Part shown: piece by piece, positions 8,032 through 16,299 of the stretch
Numbering within the stretch: the first letter of the stretch is position 1
Layout of the letters: every line of letters starts with the position of its first letter
Assembly (NCBI GenBank): GCA_022616275.1
Contig: JAKEFB010000104.1
Location: forward strand, 26,523-90,522
Origin: Chloroflexota bacterium
GTDB lineage: Bacteria > Chloroflexota > Anaerolineae > Promineifilales > Promineifilaceae
Reading direction: 5' to 3'
Length of the DNA stretch: 64,000 nt
Made by a program: the position numbers and the translations under genes
The notes under the pieces: model-generated
Told to the model about the DNA's origin: nothing
Seen by the model: only the letters and a program-made list of their open reading frames with translations
Database searches by the model: none

Positions 8032-9273
8032 TTACTCCACAAATTCCTTAAACACCAAAACGGCATTGTGGCCGCCAAAGCCGAAGGCGTTATTCAAGGC
8101 TACCCGAATGCGGCGCGGCCGGGCTTCATTCGGCACGTAATCCAGGTCGCAATCGGGATCAGGCGTTTCGTAGTTAATCGTGGGTGGCGCCATCTGGTCG
8201 CGAATAGCCAGCGTGCAGAAGACGCTTTCAATAGCCCCGGTAGCGCCCATAATGTGCCCGGTCATGGACTTGGTAGAGCTGATAGCCAGGTTATAAGCGT
8301 GTTCGCCCAGGGCGCTCTTGATAGCCATCGTTTCGTACAGGTCATTGAGCGGCGTGGCCGTGCCGTGGGCGCTAATGTAGTCCACATCCTCAGGCCGCAG
8401 GCCGGCGTCGGCCAGGGCCTGGCGGATGGCTCGGGCCGCACCTACGCCGCCCTCGGCCGGGGCGGTGATGTGATAGGCGTCCGTCGTCTGGCCGTAGCCG
8501 ACAATCTCACCCAGGATAGGCGCGCCCCGCGCCCGGGCGTGCTCCAGGCTTTCCAGAACCACCATCCCGGCCCCTTCGCCGACAATCAGGCCATCGCGGT
8601 TCTTGTCGAACGGCTGAGGCGTTCCACTGCTCTTGGACGAGGTGGCTCCGGCGCGCTCAAAGCCACCCACCGCCACCGACGTAATCACCGACTCCGCGCC
8701 ACCGCTCAGCACAGCATCCAGTTCGCCACGCCGGATGGCCCGAAAGGCATGGCCGATGGCGTCGGCGCCGGCCGCGCAGGCAGTGGTAATCGTCGGGCTG
8801 GGGCCGTGGATGCCGTAGTCAATGGCCAGCATTCCCCCGGCCCCATTGGGCATGATCATCGTAATGCCGAAAGGACTCAGCCGGCGTAGCCCTTCCTCGA
8901 TGACGACGTGTTCCTGTTCGACCAGCGTCTGGATGCCGCCAACGCCGGTGCCCAGGTAGATACCAATCCGTTCCCGGTTATCGTCGTTGATCCCCAGGCC
9001 GGACTGGCCCATGGCCTCGTTGGCAGCCACGGTAGCCAGTTGTTGGTAACGGTCACGGCGGCGAGCGTCGCGCTTGCCCAGATATTCAACCGGGTCGAAA
9101 TCTTTCACCTCGCAAACGCCGCCCGAAGCATGCTCGCCTCGCTCGATGAGCGTAAAGTCGCCCAGGCCTGACTTGCCGGCCAGGGCGGCCGCCCAGCTAT
9201 CAGGCACGTTGTGGCCCAGAGGTGTTATCAGGCCGGTGCCGGTAATTACAACGCGATGATGATGGTTATGCAT
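8032..9273 (-). CDS. fabF: Beta-ketoacyl-ACP synthase II
   Basis: 413 residues, typical of FabF. The N-terminal RVVITGTGLITPLG, the nucleophile Cys in TITTACAAGADAIG, and the two active-site histidines in SAHGTATPLND and KSMTGHIMGATGAIES make the Cys-His-His triad. It condenses malonyl-ACP with acyl-ACP in fatty-acid elongation in the cytosol. The ATG at 9273 has GGAGA 8 nt upstream. The usual acpP is not immediately upstream; a small membrane-protein gene is there instead. Confidence 0.97.
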   Translation of the reverse strand: MHNHHHRVVITGTGLITPLGHNVPDSWAAALAGKSGLGDFTLIERGEHASGGVCEVKDFDPVEYLGKRDARRRDRYQQLATVAANEAMGQSGLGINDDNRERIGIYLGTGVGGIQTLVEQEHVVIEEGLRRLSPFGITMIMPNGAGGMLAIDYGIHGPSPTITTACAAGADAIGHAFRAIRRGELDAVLSGGAESVITSVAVGGFERAGATSSKSSGTPQPFDKNRDGLIVGEGAGMVVLESLEHARARGAPILGEIVGYGQTTDAYHITAPAEGGVGAARAIRQALADAGLRPEDVDYISAHGTATPLNDLYETMAIKSALGEHAYNLAISSTKSMTGHIMGATGAIESVFCTLAIRDQMAPPTINYETPDPDCDLDYVPNEARPRRIRVALNNAFGFGGHNAVLVFKEFVE

Positions 9274-9301
9274 ATAACTGTCTCCAATCCTTTGAAGATT
9301 G

Positions 9302-9357
9302 GTAATTAGTAATTGGGTAATTTAGTAATTACCCAATTACCAATTACCCAATTACCC
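9302..9357. repeat. AT-rich AATTGGGTAATT inverted-repeat block
   Basis: Alternating GTAATTGGGTAATT and its complement AATTACCCAATTAC make a long imperfect hairpin. The TAA stop of the following minus-strand gene lies inside it. Related blocks sit at 50323-50357, 54241-54296, 58125-58156 and 63811-63862, always between genes. Confidence 0.7.
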
Positions 9358-9624
9358 GCCCTTATGCTCCGTGGCCGCCTCATCCCCGGCCGGTCTGGGC
9401 TCTGGCCGGGCGCGCCTGGGTGGCTGGGGCCTGGGTTGTATCCCTCCCCTGGGCAGGGGAGGGCCGGGCTTTTGCAATACGACCAGGATAATCATAGAAA
9501 ATAGAAGCACCACTATGACCGCGCCCAGGATGGCAGGCCACCACTTCTGAATATCAAACGTTGTTTGTAGGGGTGGAGCGAAAGCCGCCAGGACCAGGTT
9601 TACCATCGCACTACGGTTGCTCAT
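9352..9624 (-). CDS. Small single-span membrane protein, unknown function
   Basis: 90 residues with one strong transmembrane helix (about residues 28-50, WWPAILGAVIVVLLFSMIIL) and a Pro/Arg-rich tail. AAGGAGG lies 11 nt upstream of the ATG, longer than usual but convincing. The C-terminal stop is contributed by the AT-rich repeat. It may be cotranscribed with fabF. No family recognised. Confidence 0.5.
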   Translation of the reverse strand: MSNRSAMVNLVLAAFAPPLQTTFDIQKWWPAILGAVIVVLLFSMIILVVLQKPGPPLPRGGIQPRPQPPRRARPEPRPAGDEAATEHKGG

Positions 9625-9723
9625 CTTTGCTTCTCTGCCTCCTTAAGGATTGGCGATTTCTTAACTTGAACAATTCAAGGGGAAATACCCCAAGAAAGTG
9701 TTCAATTTATTTAGTGGCCAATC

Positions 9724-10443
9724 CTAATTGTCTGCTTCCGTCGGCCGGTAATGGCCTTCAACCCACGTGCTCTGGTCGTGGCCCACCTCTTTCTTCCACA
9801 CCGGGACAATTTCTTTTAAGCGGTCAATGCCGTAATGAGCCGCCTCAAAAGCGCCATGGTCACGATGGGCGGCGGCGCAGGCCACCAGCGTCGTCAATTC
9901 GCCAATCTCTAGTTTACCCACACGCTGGACGATGGCAATCCCTTTCACCAGCGGCCAACGTTCCCAGACTTCCCAGGCAATCCGGGCCATCTTGGCCTCG
10001 GCCATCTCCTGGTAAGCTTCGTATTCCAGATAAAGCGTTGCCGCCGGCCGGCCCTCCCGCTGTGTTTCGCCGCGCACCGCGCCGGTAAAGGTGACGATGG
10101 CGCCTACGTCGGGTTGGGTCAGGTGGGCGTGAATGGCCCGCAAGTCGGGCTGTTCCGCCGTCACGGCAAAATAAACGGGGTAAGGAAAGTCGTTACCGCC
10201 GCTGACTGGTGGAAATAAGGCCACCTCGTCGCCAGGCCGGATAGGAGTATCCCCTCCGGCAAAAGCCTTATTAACGGCTACCAGGCTGGTGGGCAGAGCC
10301 GCCGCCAGCGAGGGCCAGGCGGCCGCCGTCGCCTGGAGCAACGTTTGCACCGTGGTTGGCTCACGCACCGTTACCTGAATACGGTCCCGGCCGGCGCGAT
10401 CTTTCAAGGTAGCAAATAAACGAATTTCCACTTCCATAGTCAT
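9724..10443 (-). CDS. MoaD-MoaE fusion, molybdopterin synthase
   Basis: 239 residues. Residues 1-83 are MoaD (IRLFATLKDRAG, ending PGDEVALFPPVSGG) and residues ~87-239 are MoaE (DVGAIVTFTGAVRG, LEYEAYQEMAEAKM, IGELTTLVACAAAHR, VPVWKKEV). MoaD normally ends in a free Gly-Gly that is thiocarboxylated to donate sulfur to precursor Z; here Gly82-Gly83 is internal. A similar fusion, MoaX of Mycobacterium tuberculosis, is active after cleavage behind this pair, so processing is likely here too. It follows moaC on the same strand after a 94-bp spacer carrying two hairpins. Confidence 0.92.
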   Translation of the reverse strand: MTMEVEIRLFATLKDRAGRDRIQVTVREPTTVQTLLQATAAAWPSLAAALPTSLVAVNKAFAGGDTPIRPGDEVALFPPVSGGNDFPYPVYFAVTAEQPDLRAIHAHLTQPDVGAIVTFTGAVRGETQREGRPAATLYLEYEAYQEMAEAKMARIAWEVWERWPLVKGIAIVQRVGKLEIGELTTLVACAAAHRDHGAFEAAHYGIDRLKEIVPVWKKEVGHDQSTWVEGHYRPTEADN

Positions 10444-10512
10444 TACTCAGGCCGGTCTCCTGACCACGCCTGGGGTTGTCATTGCTCAGGCCGGTCTCCT
10501 GACCGCGCCTGG
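10442..10512. repeat. Two tandem hairpin units between moaC and the moaD-moaE fusion
   Basis: Two ~33-bp direct copies (10442-10474 and 10480-10512) share CAGGCCGGTCTCCTGACC and GCCTGG. Each folds as CAGGC-GGTC-loop TCCT-GACC-GCCTG. They lie in the leader of the fusion gene on the minus strand, with the ATG at 10443 touching the last unit, so they could act in mRNA processing or in tuning translation. Confidence 0.65.
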
Positions 10513-10537
10513 ATGGGAACGTCTACTTCCATTTAGC

Positions 10538-11017
10538 CTAATCGGCCTCGAACGAACCACTCTGGCCGCCTTCCTTGGCCACCAGGCGAATATCGGTCAG
10601 GCGCATGCCCCGGTCTACCGCCTTGGCCATGTCGTAAATAGTCAGGGCGGCCACGCTGACGGCCGTCAATGCTTCCATTTCCACACCCGTTTTGCCCTGG
10701 ACACGCACCGTGGCCTCAATATCCACCCGCTTTTCGGCCGGGTTGGGAGTGCAGGTCACCGCCACGTGGTTGAGGGCCAGCGGGTGGCACAGCGGGATCA
10801 GGTCACTGGTCCGCTTGGCGGCCATAATACCGGCCAGTTGGGCCACGGCCAGCACGTCCCCTTTTTTCAGGTTTCCTTCTATAATTAACTGCACAGTCTC
10901 AGGTTGCATGATCACCGCGCCCCGGGCGACCGCCACCCGCTGGGTGTCCGGTTTGTGGCCCACGTCTACCATCCGGGCCCGGCCGCTTTCGTCAAGGTGC
11001 GTCAACTGTTTGGTCAT
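10538..11017 (-). CDS. moaC: Cyclic pyranopterin monophosphate synthase
   Basis: 159 residues from the ATG at 11017, matching the family N-terminus ([18 protein letters not shown]); an ATG at 11041 would add eight unrelated residues. Family hallmarks are [52 protein letters not shown] and the C-terminal IRLVAKEGG. With MoaA it turns GTP into cyclic pyranopterin monophosphate, the first stage of molybdenum cofactor synthesis in the cytosol. moaA is not in the window. The gene is divergent from the PIG-L gene, with the two starts only 5 bp apart. Confidence 0.95.
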   Translation of the reverse strand: MTKQLTHLDESGRARMVDVGHKPDTQRVAVARGAVIMQPETVQLIIEGNLKKGDVLAVAQLAGIMAAKRTSDLIPLCHPLALNHVAVTCTPNPAEKRVDIEATVRVQGKTGVEMEALTAVSVAALTIYDMAKAVDRGMRLTDIRLVAKEGGQSGSFEAD

Positions 11018-11021
11018 CGTC

Positions 11022-11807
11022 TTGCAATTATACCACGCCATTTATCTTTCACCCCACCTGGACGATGCCGCCCTGTCCTGTGGTGGGCAGATTTACCAGC
11101 AGACGGCTGCCGGCCGTTCCGTCCTGGTGGTGACGTTGATGGCTGGCGACCCACCGGCGGCGGAACTCTCTGCTTTTGCCCGGAGCCTGCACCAGCGCTG
11201 GCAGTTGGCGGCCGATGCGGTGGCAGCGCGGCGAGCGGAAGACGTGGCCGCCTGCCGCCGGCTGGGGGCCGATTTCCTGCACTGGGACGTGCCGGACTGT
11301 GTCTATCGCCGCTACCCGCACCACTATCCGGCCGGTGACCAGCCGCTATACCCGTCGGTGGAAGCTATTTTTGGGCCGCTGCACCCGGCCGAAGCCGGGT
11401 TAGTGGCTGAGCTGGCCCGGCGCCTGGCCAGCTTGCCGGCCTGCGACCGGGTGATCGTCCCGCTGACCGTTGGCCATCACGTGGACCACCAGTTGACCCG
11501 CGCCGCCGCCGAAGCCTGGCCCGCCCACCCGCCGCTGGCCTACTACGAGGAGTATCCCTACGTCCAATACGCCGGCGCTCCGGAGAATGGCCAACAGTGG
11601 TTGCCAGAGGTAATCCCGCTGTCGCCGGCCGATCTCCAGGCCCGCCTTGAGGCTATCGCCTCTTACCAGTCGCAGCTCAACACTTTCTTCAGCAGCCCGG
11701 CCGACCTGGAACAGCAGGTGAGCGACTACGTACAGGCCGTAGGTGGAGAGCGGCTCTGGCACCGACATTTCCCGGAGGTTGCCAACCTTCGGGAGGTGAA
11801 CATATAA
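11022..11807 (+). CDS. PIG-L family deacetylase
   Basis: About 261 residues from a TTG at 11022; the start is uncertain because an open frame runs further upstream across moaC. The N-terminal [16 protein letters not shown] holds the zinc-binding HxDD motif, and [10 protein letters not shown] supplies the distal metal histidines. PIG-L/LmbE enzymes remove N-acetyl from GlcNAc-type sugars or small-molecule conjugates using zinc. The last nine residues ([10 protein letters not shown]) are encoded by a degenerate copy of the CCCGGAGGTT palindrome, so the original C-terminus was probably altered by repeat insertion. Confidence 0.85.
   Translation: MQLYHAIYLSPHLDDAALSCGGQIYQQTAAGRSVLVVTLMAGDPPAAELSAFARSLHQRWQLAADAVAARRAEDVAACRRLGADFLHWDVPDCVYRRYPHHYPAGDQPLYPSVEAIFGPLHPAEAGLVAELARRLASLPACDRVIVPLTVGHHVDHQLTRAAAEAWPAHPPLAYYEEYPYVQYAGAPENGQQWLPEVIPLSPADLQARLEAIASYQSQLNTFFSSPADLEQQVSDYVQAVGGERLWHRHFPEVANLREVNI
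11027..11032 (-). promoter_or_regulatory. Perfect -10 box for moaC; transcript probably leaderless
   Basis: The minus strand reads TATAAT from 11032 to 11027, ending 9 nt before the moaC ATG at 11017. A start 6-9 nt downstream would put the first transcribed base at or next to the ATG. No good -35 hexamer is visible. Confidence 0.5.
11771..11796. repeat. REP-like palindrome, degenerate copy inside the 3' end of the PIG-L gene
   Basis: CCCGGAGGTT, GCC, AACCTTCGGGAGG form a hairpin with one mismatch against the copies found at 20-37 kb. It is coding and in frame, and contains the TTGCCA that may serve as -35 box for the next gene. Confidence 0.7.
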
Positions 11808-11808
11808 T
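11779..11808 (+). promoter_or_regulatory. Probable promoter of the kinase operon
   Basis: TTGCCA at 11779-11784 and TATAAT at 11803-11808 are 18 bp apart. The predicted start near 11815 leaves a ~38-nt leader carrying GGGGAAGGG ahead of the kinase ATG. The -35 lies in the loop region of the REP-like palindrome. Confidence 0.55.
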
Positions 11809-11852
11809 ATTGTAACCTGGCTGTATGCAGGGGAAGGGCAGAACGTAAACAG

Positions 11853-13829
11853 ATGGGTGCGTTAACCACCAGACAGCTCGTTAGCAAACGGCTCCGGCTT
11901 CCGAAAGGTTCGCAGCGCGAACAACTTCAGCCTGGGACGGTGCTCCAGGGGCGATACCGCATTGTGGGCACGCTAGGGGTTGGTGGCTTCAGCTCTGTCT
12001 ACCAGGCCAGGGACCTCCATTTTCCCAGCGTCACCCGCCTGTGTGCGGTGAAAGAAATGTTGAACCTGGCCCCAGATCCCCAGGTGCGAGATCTGACCAT
12101 CAAGTCCTTTGAGCGGGAAGCCAGCATCCTGGCTACCCTGGACCACCCGGCCGTGCCAGACGTCTACGACTTCTTCACCGAAGGCGAGCGCAGCTACCTG
12201 GTGATGGAGTTTATCCGGGGACAGGACCTGGAAGCCCTTCTGACAGAGACGAAAGAGTTTTTTCCCCAGGAGTCGGTCCTGGACTGGGCTTTGCAGATTT
12301 GCGACGTGCTGGCCTACCTGCACAATCATAAGCCCCAGCCGGTAGTGTTCCGGGACCTGAAACCGTCCAATATTATGCTGGATCCCCACGGCCGCATCCG
12401 GTTGATTGACTTCAACATTGCCAAGGTGTTCCAGGCCGGAGAAAAGGGCACCATGATTGGTACGGAAGGGTACTCACCACCGGAGCAATACCGGGGTGAG
12501 TCTGGGCCGGCCGGAGATGTCTACGCCCTGGGTGCGACCATGCACCACCTTCTTACCCGGCAGGACCCGCGTATGGAGCCGCCCTTCTCCTTTGGCGAAC
12601 GGCCGATTAGCGCCGTTAACCCCGAGGTCCCGCCTTCGTTTGAGGCGATTGTCAACCGTTGCCTGGCCTACGCCGTAAACGACCGCTTCGCCGACGCCAA
12701 CGCCTTGCGCGAAGCCCTGATCATGATTTCCAGGCCAGGAACCGGCAAGCTATCGCTCAACGAGAAAATGCTCCAACGGACAACCGAAGAGGCGCCCATC
12801 CCGGCCATGGGTGTGCCGGCCCCGGGTGCGCCGGCCGCGGTGGCCCCGGCGGCTGTGGCTGGTGATGTTTCCGGGGTTTCGCCTCTGTGGAAGTTCAAGT
12901 GTGAGGACGAGATCCGCTCCACGGCCGCTTTTGCTAACGGGATGGTCTTTGTCGGCGCATACGACAATAACCTCTATGCCGTGAACGCCGAGTCCGGGAA
13001 GTTTGTCTGGAAATATCCCTCGTCTGACGGAATTGCCTCATCGCCTTACGTTTACGCCGACTCGGTCTTTATTGGCTCGGCCGATAATTACCTCTACAGT
13101 CTCCGTCTCTATAACGGGCGCTTAAACTGGCGCTTCCAGACGGGTGGCCCGGTTCACTCGTCGCCCCGGGCCGATTTTGACCACGTCTTTTTCGGTTCAG
13201 ACGATGGCCACCTGTACGCGGTCAATGCGACGAACGGCCGCATAGCCTGGAAAGCCAAAGCGCACGGCACTGTCCGTTCTTCACCCTATATCCAGGGCGA
13301 GCGCGTCTACTTTGGCACCGAGGGTGGGTACGTTTTCTGTGTGGACCTATCCGGCCAGGTCAAGTGGCAGTTCCAGGCCAAGCGTTCGGTTACTTCAACG
13401 CCGACGATGGCCGAAGACATGGTCTTTGTCGGCTCAATGGATGCTACAGTTTACGCCCTGGATGCCAACTCCGGCTGGGCCATCTGGCGTTTCCGGGCAC
13501 GCCGCCCCATCATTTCGTCACCTACCGTCCATAACGGCGTTTTATATATTGGTTCGTCGGACGGAAACGTGTATGCGCTCGAAATTTACTCCGGCCGGCA
13601 GAACTGGGCTTTTGAAGCCGGCGGGCAGGTTAACTCGACGCCGGCCATCTGGCAAGACGCGGTCTATTTTGGCGCTACGGACGGTTTCATTTATAGTGTA
13701 GACATTAAGCGTGGTAAACTGCGTTGGCGGTATAAGACGGGTGGTCTTATCGTGGCCTCCCCCATTGTCGTAGATGGCGTGGTTTACATTGGTTCCTGCG
13801 ACCACCATTTGTACGCCTTACCGGCCTGA
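11853..13829 (+). CDS. Serine/threonine protein kinase with C-terminal PQQ-type beta-propeller
   Basis: 658 residues. The kinase domain (about 33-292) has the glycine loop LGVGGFSSVY, Lys67 in CAVKEM, Glu88, the catalytic loop FRDLKPSN (Asp168) and GTEGYSPPEQY. The magnesium motif is DFN (186-188) instead of DFG and HRD is FRD. An Ala/Pro linker (about 305-342) leads to seven full PQQ-like repeats (VFVGAYDNNLYAVNAESG and similar) plus a half repeat closing on the first strand, an eight-bladed propeller. No signal or membrane span is seen, so the propeller is cytosolic and may bind a ligand or partner. It heads a run with phosphatase, VWA and FHA genes. Confidence 0.93.
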   Translation: MGALTTRQLVSKRLRLPKGSQREQLQPGTVLQGRYRIVGTLGVGGFSSVYQARDLHFPSVTRLCAVKEMLNLAPDPQVRDLTIKSFEREASILATLDHPAVPDVYDFFTEGERSYLVMEFIRGQDLEALLTETKEFFPQESVLDWALQICDVLAYLHNHKPQPVVFRDLKPSNIMLDPHGRIRLIDFNIAKVFQAGEKGTMIGTEGYSPPEQYRGESGPAGDVYALGATMHHLLTRQDPRMEPPFSFGERPISAVNPEVPPSFEAIVNRCLAYAVNDRFADANALREALIMISRPGTGKLSLNEKMLQRTTEEAPIPAMGVPAPGAPAAVAPAAVAGDVSGVSPLWKFKCEDEIRSTAAFANGMVFVGAYDNNLYAVNAESGKFVWKYPSSDGIASSPYVYADSVFIGSADNYLYSLRLYNGRLNWRFQTGGPVHSSPRADFDHVFFGSDDGHLYAVNATNGRIAWKAKAHGTVRSSPYIQGERVYFGTEGGYVFCVDLSGQVKWQFQAKRSVTSTPTMAEDMVFVGSMDATVYALDANSGWAIWRFRARRPIISSPTVHNGVLYIGSSDGNVYALEIYSGRQNWAFEAGGQVNSTPAIWQDAVYFGATDGFIYSVDIKRGKLRWRYKTGGLIVASPIVVDGVVYIGSCDHHLYALPA

Positions 13830-13896
13830 CGGCCTGGCGTTTCAGGTGAACGCCAGGGTTTCAAGAGAGGGCTTGTACCTTGTGGGGATAAAGAAA

Positions 13897-15009
13897 GTGC
13901 GTGACTTGTTAAATAAATTGTTCCCAGGTAACAAAAACGAGGGGCTGGCAGCGGATGAAGCCGAAACCTCGGCTACGGACGCCCCCGAAAGTGCGCAGGA
14001 GGAAAGGATGGAAGAAGCGCGCGAGAAAGTAGGTGGAGATCCAGCCGGCGAGGTACTGGTGACCTTAAACGACCCCGAAGCAACCATACCGACCGGGTTT
14101 CCGGTGAATGACGCTGAGCAAGAAAGCGAAGAGGAAATAGACATTGGCAAGACTATTCCTCTCCGGCCGGTGACCGATGCCATGATTTCGGCCGGGATAC
14201 GCGCCATGCAAGCCGGCCAGCGGGATAGCGACCTGCCTGTCGTTCGGGCCGTACAGCGCTGCAACATTGGTTCGGTGCGGGCCCGCAACGAAGATTCTTC
14301 CTATATGTTTACCACCGAGACAGGTGGCCAGGAGCCAATGATGCCCTTTGGCTTGTTTATTGTCGCCGACGGTATGGGTGGGCATTACGCCGGCCACGAG
14401 GCCAGCAAGAACGTTTCCCGGTTGGTGGCCCGGCAAATCGTGGAAAATATCTACCTGCCAATGCTTTACCCTGGCGCTGCCACGCCCCAAATTCCCATCC
14501 AGGAGGTCATCCTGGGCGCCGTTCAGGCCGCTAACGCGGCGATCCATAGCCCCGACCCGGAAAAGGACAGCGGCACCACGCTGACAACGGCCCTTGTCTT
14601 CGGCCGCCGGCTGCACATTGCCCACGTGGGCGACAGCCGGGCCTACATGCTGGCCGAAGGCGAGTTGAAACTCATCACCACCGACCATTCTTACGTACGC
14701 CGGTTGCAAGAGGCCGGCCAGTTGACTGAAGAAGAAGCTGCTTCACACCCGCACCGCAACATGCTTTACCGGGCGGTCGGCCAGGGCGGCGAGCTGGAGA
14801 TAGATATTTTTACCCAGCCTCTACCCAAGAGCGGCAAGCTTGTCCTGTGCAGCGACGGGTTGTGGGGCCTGGTGCCCGAACCAATGATGCAGGAAGTGTT
14901 GGAAAGCGACATGTCGCTGCAAGAAATGGCCGATGAACTGGTGAATCTGGCCGTCCAGGCCGGTGGCTATGACAACATTACCGCCATTTTAGTGGATTTT
15001 GCCTTATAA
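13897..15009 (+). CDS. PP2C-family protein phosphatase
   Basis: About 370 residues from a GTG at 13897 with GGGGA 8 nt upstream; GTG at 13882 is also possible, and longer frames overlap the kinase. After an acidic, low-complexity N-terminus of about 110 residues comes the PP2C domain: GSVRARNEDSSYMF, ADGMGGHYAGHEAS, SGTTLTTALV, HVGDSRAYM, LVLCSDGLWGLV and GGYDNITAILV, whose aspartates bind two Mn/Mg ions. It removes phosphate from Ser/Thr residues and is the natural antagonist of the kinase 67 bp upstream. Confidence 0.93.
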   Translation: MRDLLNKLFPGNKNEGLAADEAETSATDAPESAQEERMEEAREKVGGDPAGEVLVTLNDPEATIPTGFPVNDAEQESEEEIDIGKTIPLRPVTDAMISAGIRAMQAGQRDSDLPVVRAVQRCNIGSVRARNEDSSYMFTTETGGQEPMMPFGLFIVADGMGGHYAGHEASKNVSRLVARQIVENIYLPMLYPGAATPQIPIQEVILGAVQAANAAIHSPDPEKDSGTTLTTALVFGRRLHIAHVGDSRAYMLAEGELKLITTDHSYVRRLQEAGQLTEEEAASHPHRNMLYRAVGQGGELEIDIFTQPLPKSGKLVLCSDGLWGLVPEPMMQEVLESDMSLQEMADELVNLAVQAGGYDNITAILVDFAL

Positions 15010-15049
15010 TTGTCAACAGGGATATTACTGGTTATTTCGGTAGCTAACC

Positions 15050-16297
15050 ATGGCCGAAGAAATGTTGAAGATCAACGTTCAAGCATCACGTAATTCCATC
15101 GCCGCGTTAGAAGTGGCCCAGTTGCTTTATTTATTGGTAGACATCCGGCCGCCCGGGGAAACCACGGATATGACCGGCCTGCCGTTGAACCTTTGTCTGG
15201 TTATTGACCGTAGCACCTCGATGAACGGGGAGCGGTTAGACAAGGTCAAAGCAGCTTCCGCCTTGATTATAGACAGGCTGGGCGCGAACGACATTATCTC
15301 GGTCGTCGCCTTTAGCGACCGGGCCGACGTGGTTTTACCGGCCAGCCGTGTTCACAATAAGACGACCCTGTTGGCCCATGTTAAAAGTATTATGGCCTCT
15401 GGGGGTACAGAAATTTACCAGGGTTTGCAGGCGGGAATACAGGAGATATACAAAGCCCCCCTGGAGAAGCGCACCAATCAGCTTATCCTGCTTACCGATG
15501 GCCACACCTATGGCGACGCCGAATCATGCCTCTCCCTGGCCCAGCGCACCGCCGGCGAAGGCGTTGAATTTAGCGCCTTTGGCATTGGTTCCGATTGGAA
15601 TGACCACTTTTTAGACCGGCTGGTGGCGCCATCAGGTGGCCAGTCCGCTTACATCGAAACACCTTCCCAGGTGATTGACTACCTGCAACGGCGCATCCAG
15701 GGTATGGGGGCTGTCTATGCCCAGAACCTGCGCCTGGTCCACGATTTTCCGGTGGGCGTGCGGTTGAAATCGGGCTTTAAGGTGGCTCCCTACGCCCAGC
15801 CGCTGGCTATGGAGAGTAATAGTTACAAGTTGGGTTCGCTCGAGGCCCAGTCGCCTTTGTCGGTGCTGTTGGAGTTTAACATTGAGCCGCAGTTGCCCGG
15901 CCGGAAAATTCATTTGCCGTTGAACCTGACCACCGATATACCGTCGCGCCAATTGCGCAACTATGCCCAGGAACACGGCTATGAATTGTCGGTGGTGGTG
16001 GAAGACCCGGTGTTCGATCCGCCGCCGTCGCTGCTGGATGCCGTGCAAGCCTTGAATTTCTACCGGATGAACGAGCAGGTGTGGGAGGATGTGGAGGCGG
16101 GCAACGTGGACCTGGCTACCAAGCGCATGCGCCGGTTGACCACCCGCCTGCTGGAAGCCGGGCATACCAACCTGGCCCAGCAGGCTTACACTGAAACAGA
16201 ACGGCTGGCGACGATGGGATCCCTTTCCCTGGAAGGACGTAAGCGGCTAAAATATGGGACACGGTCTCTAATAACGCAGACGATTAAACTGGATTAG
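15050..16297 (+). CDS. von Willebrand factor A (VWA) domain protein
   Basis: 415 residues, cytosolic. A VWA domain (about 45-225) carries an intact MIDAS metal site: DRSTSMNG (DxSxS), the Thr in SGGTEIYQGL and the Asp in LLTDGHTYGD. The C-terminal ~190 residues form a beta-rich region followed by helices, as in bacterial VWA proteins paired with kinases. VWA/MIDAS domains mediate metal-dependent protein contacts. It sits between the phosphatase and the FHA gene on the same strand with short spacers, implying one operon and a shared signalling complex. Confidence 0.9.
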   Translation: MAEEMLKINVQASRNSIAALEVAQLLYLLVDIRPPGETTDMTGLPLNLCLVIDRSTSMNGERLDKVKAASALIIDRLGANDIISVVAFSDRADVVLPASRVHNKTTLLAHVKSIMASGGTEIYQGLQAGIQEIYKAPLEKRTNQLILLTDGHTYGDAESCLSLAQRTAGEGVEFSAFGIGSDWNDHFLDRLVAPSGGQSAYIETPSQVIDYLQRRIQGMGAVYAQNLRLVHDFPVGVRLKSGFKVAPYAQPLAMESNSYKLGSLEAQSPLSVLLEFNIEPQLPGRKIHLPLNLTTDIPSRQLRNYAQEHGYELSVVVEDPVFDPPPSLLDAVQALNFYRMNEQVWEDVEAGNVDLATKRMRRLTTRLLEAGHTNLAQQAYTETERLATMGSLSLEGRKRLKYGTRSLITQTIKLD

Positions 16298-16299
16298 AT

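Noticed and set aside
10692-11021. Long N-terminal extension of the PIG-L gene
   Set aside because: The extra ~110 codons run antisense through moaC and have no family sequence; the deacetylase fold begins at IYLSPHLDD.
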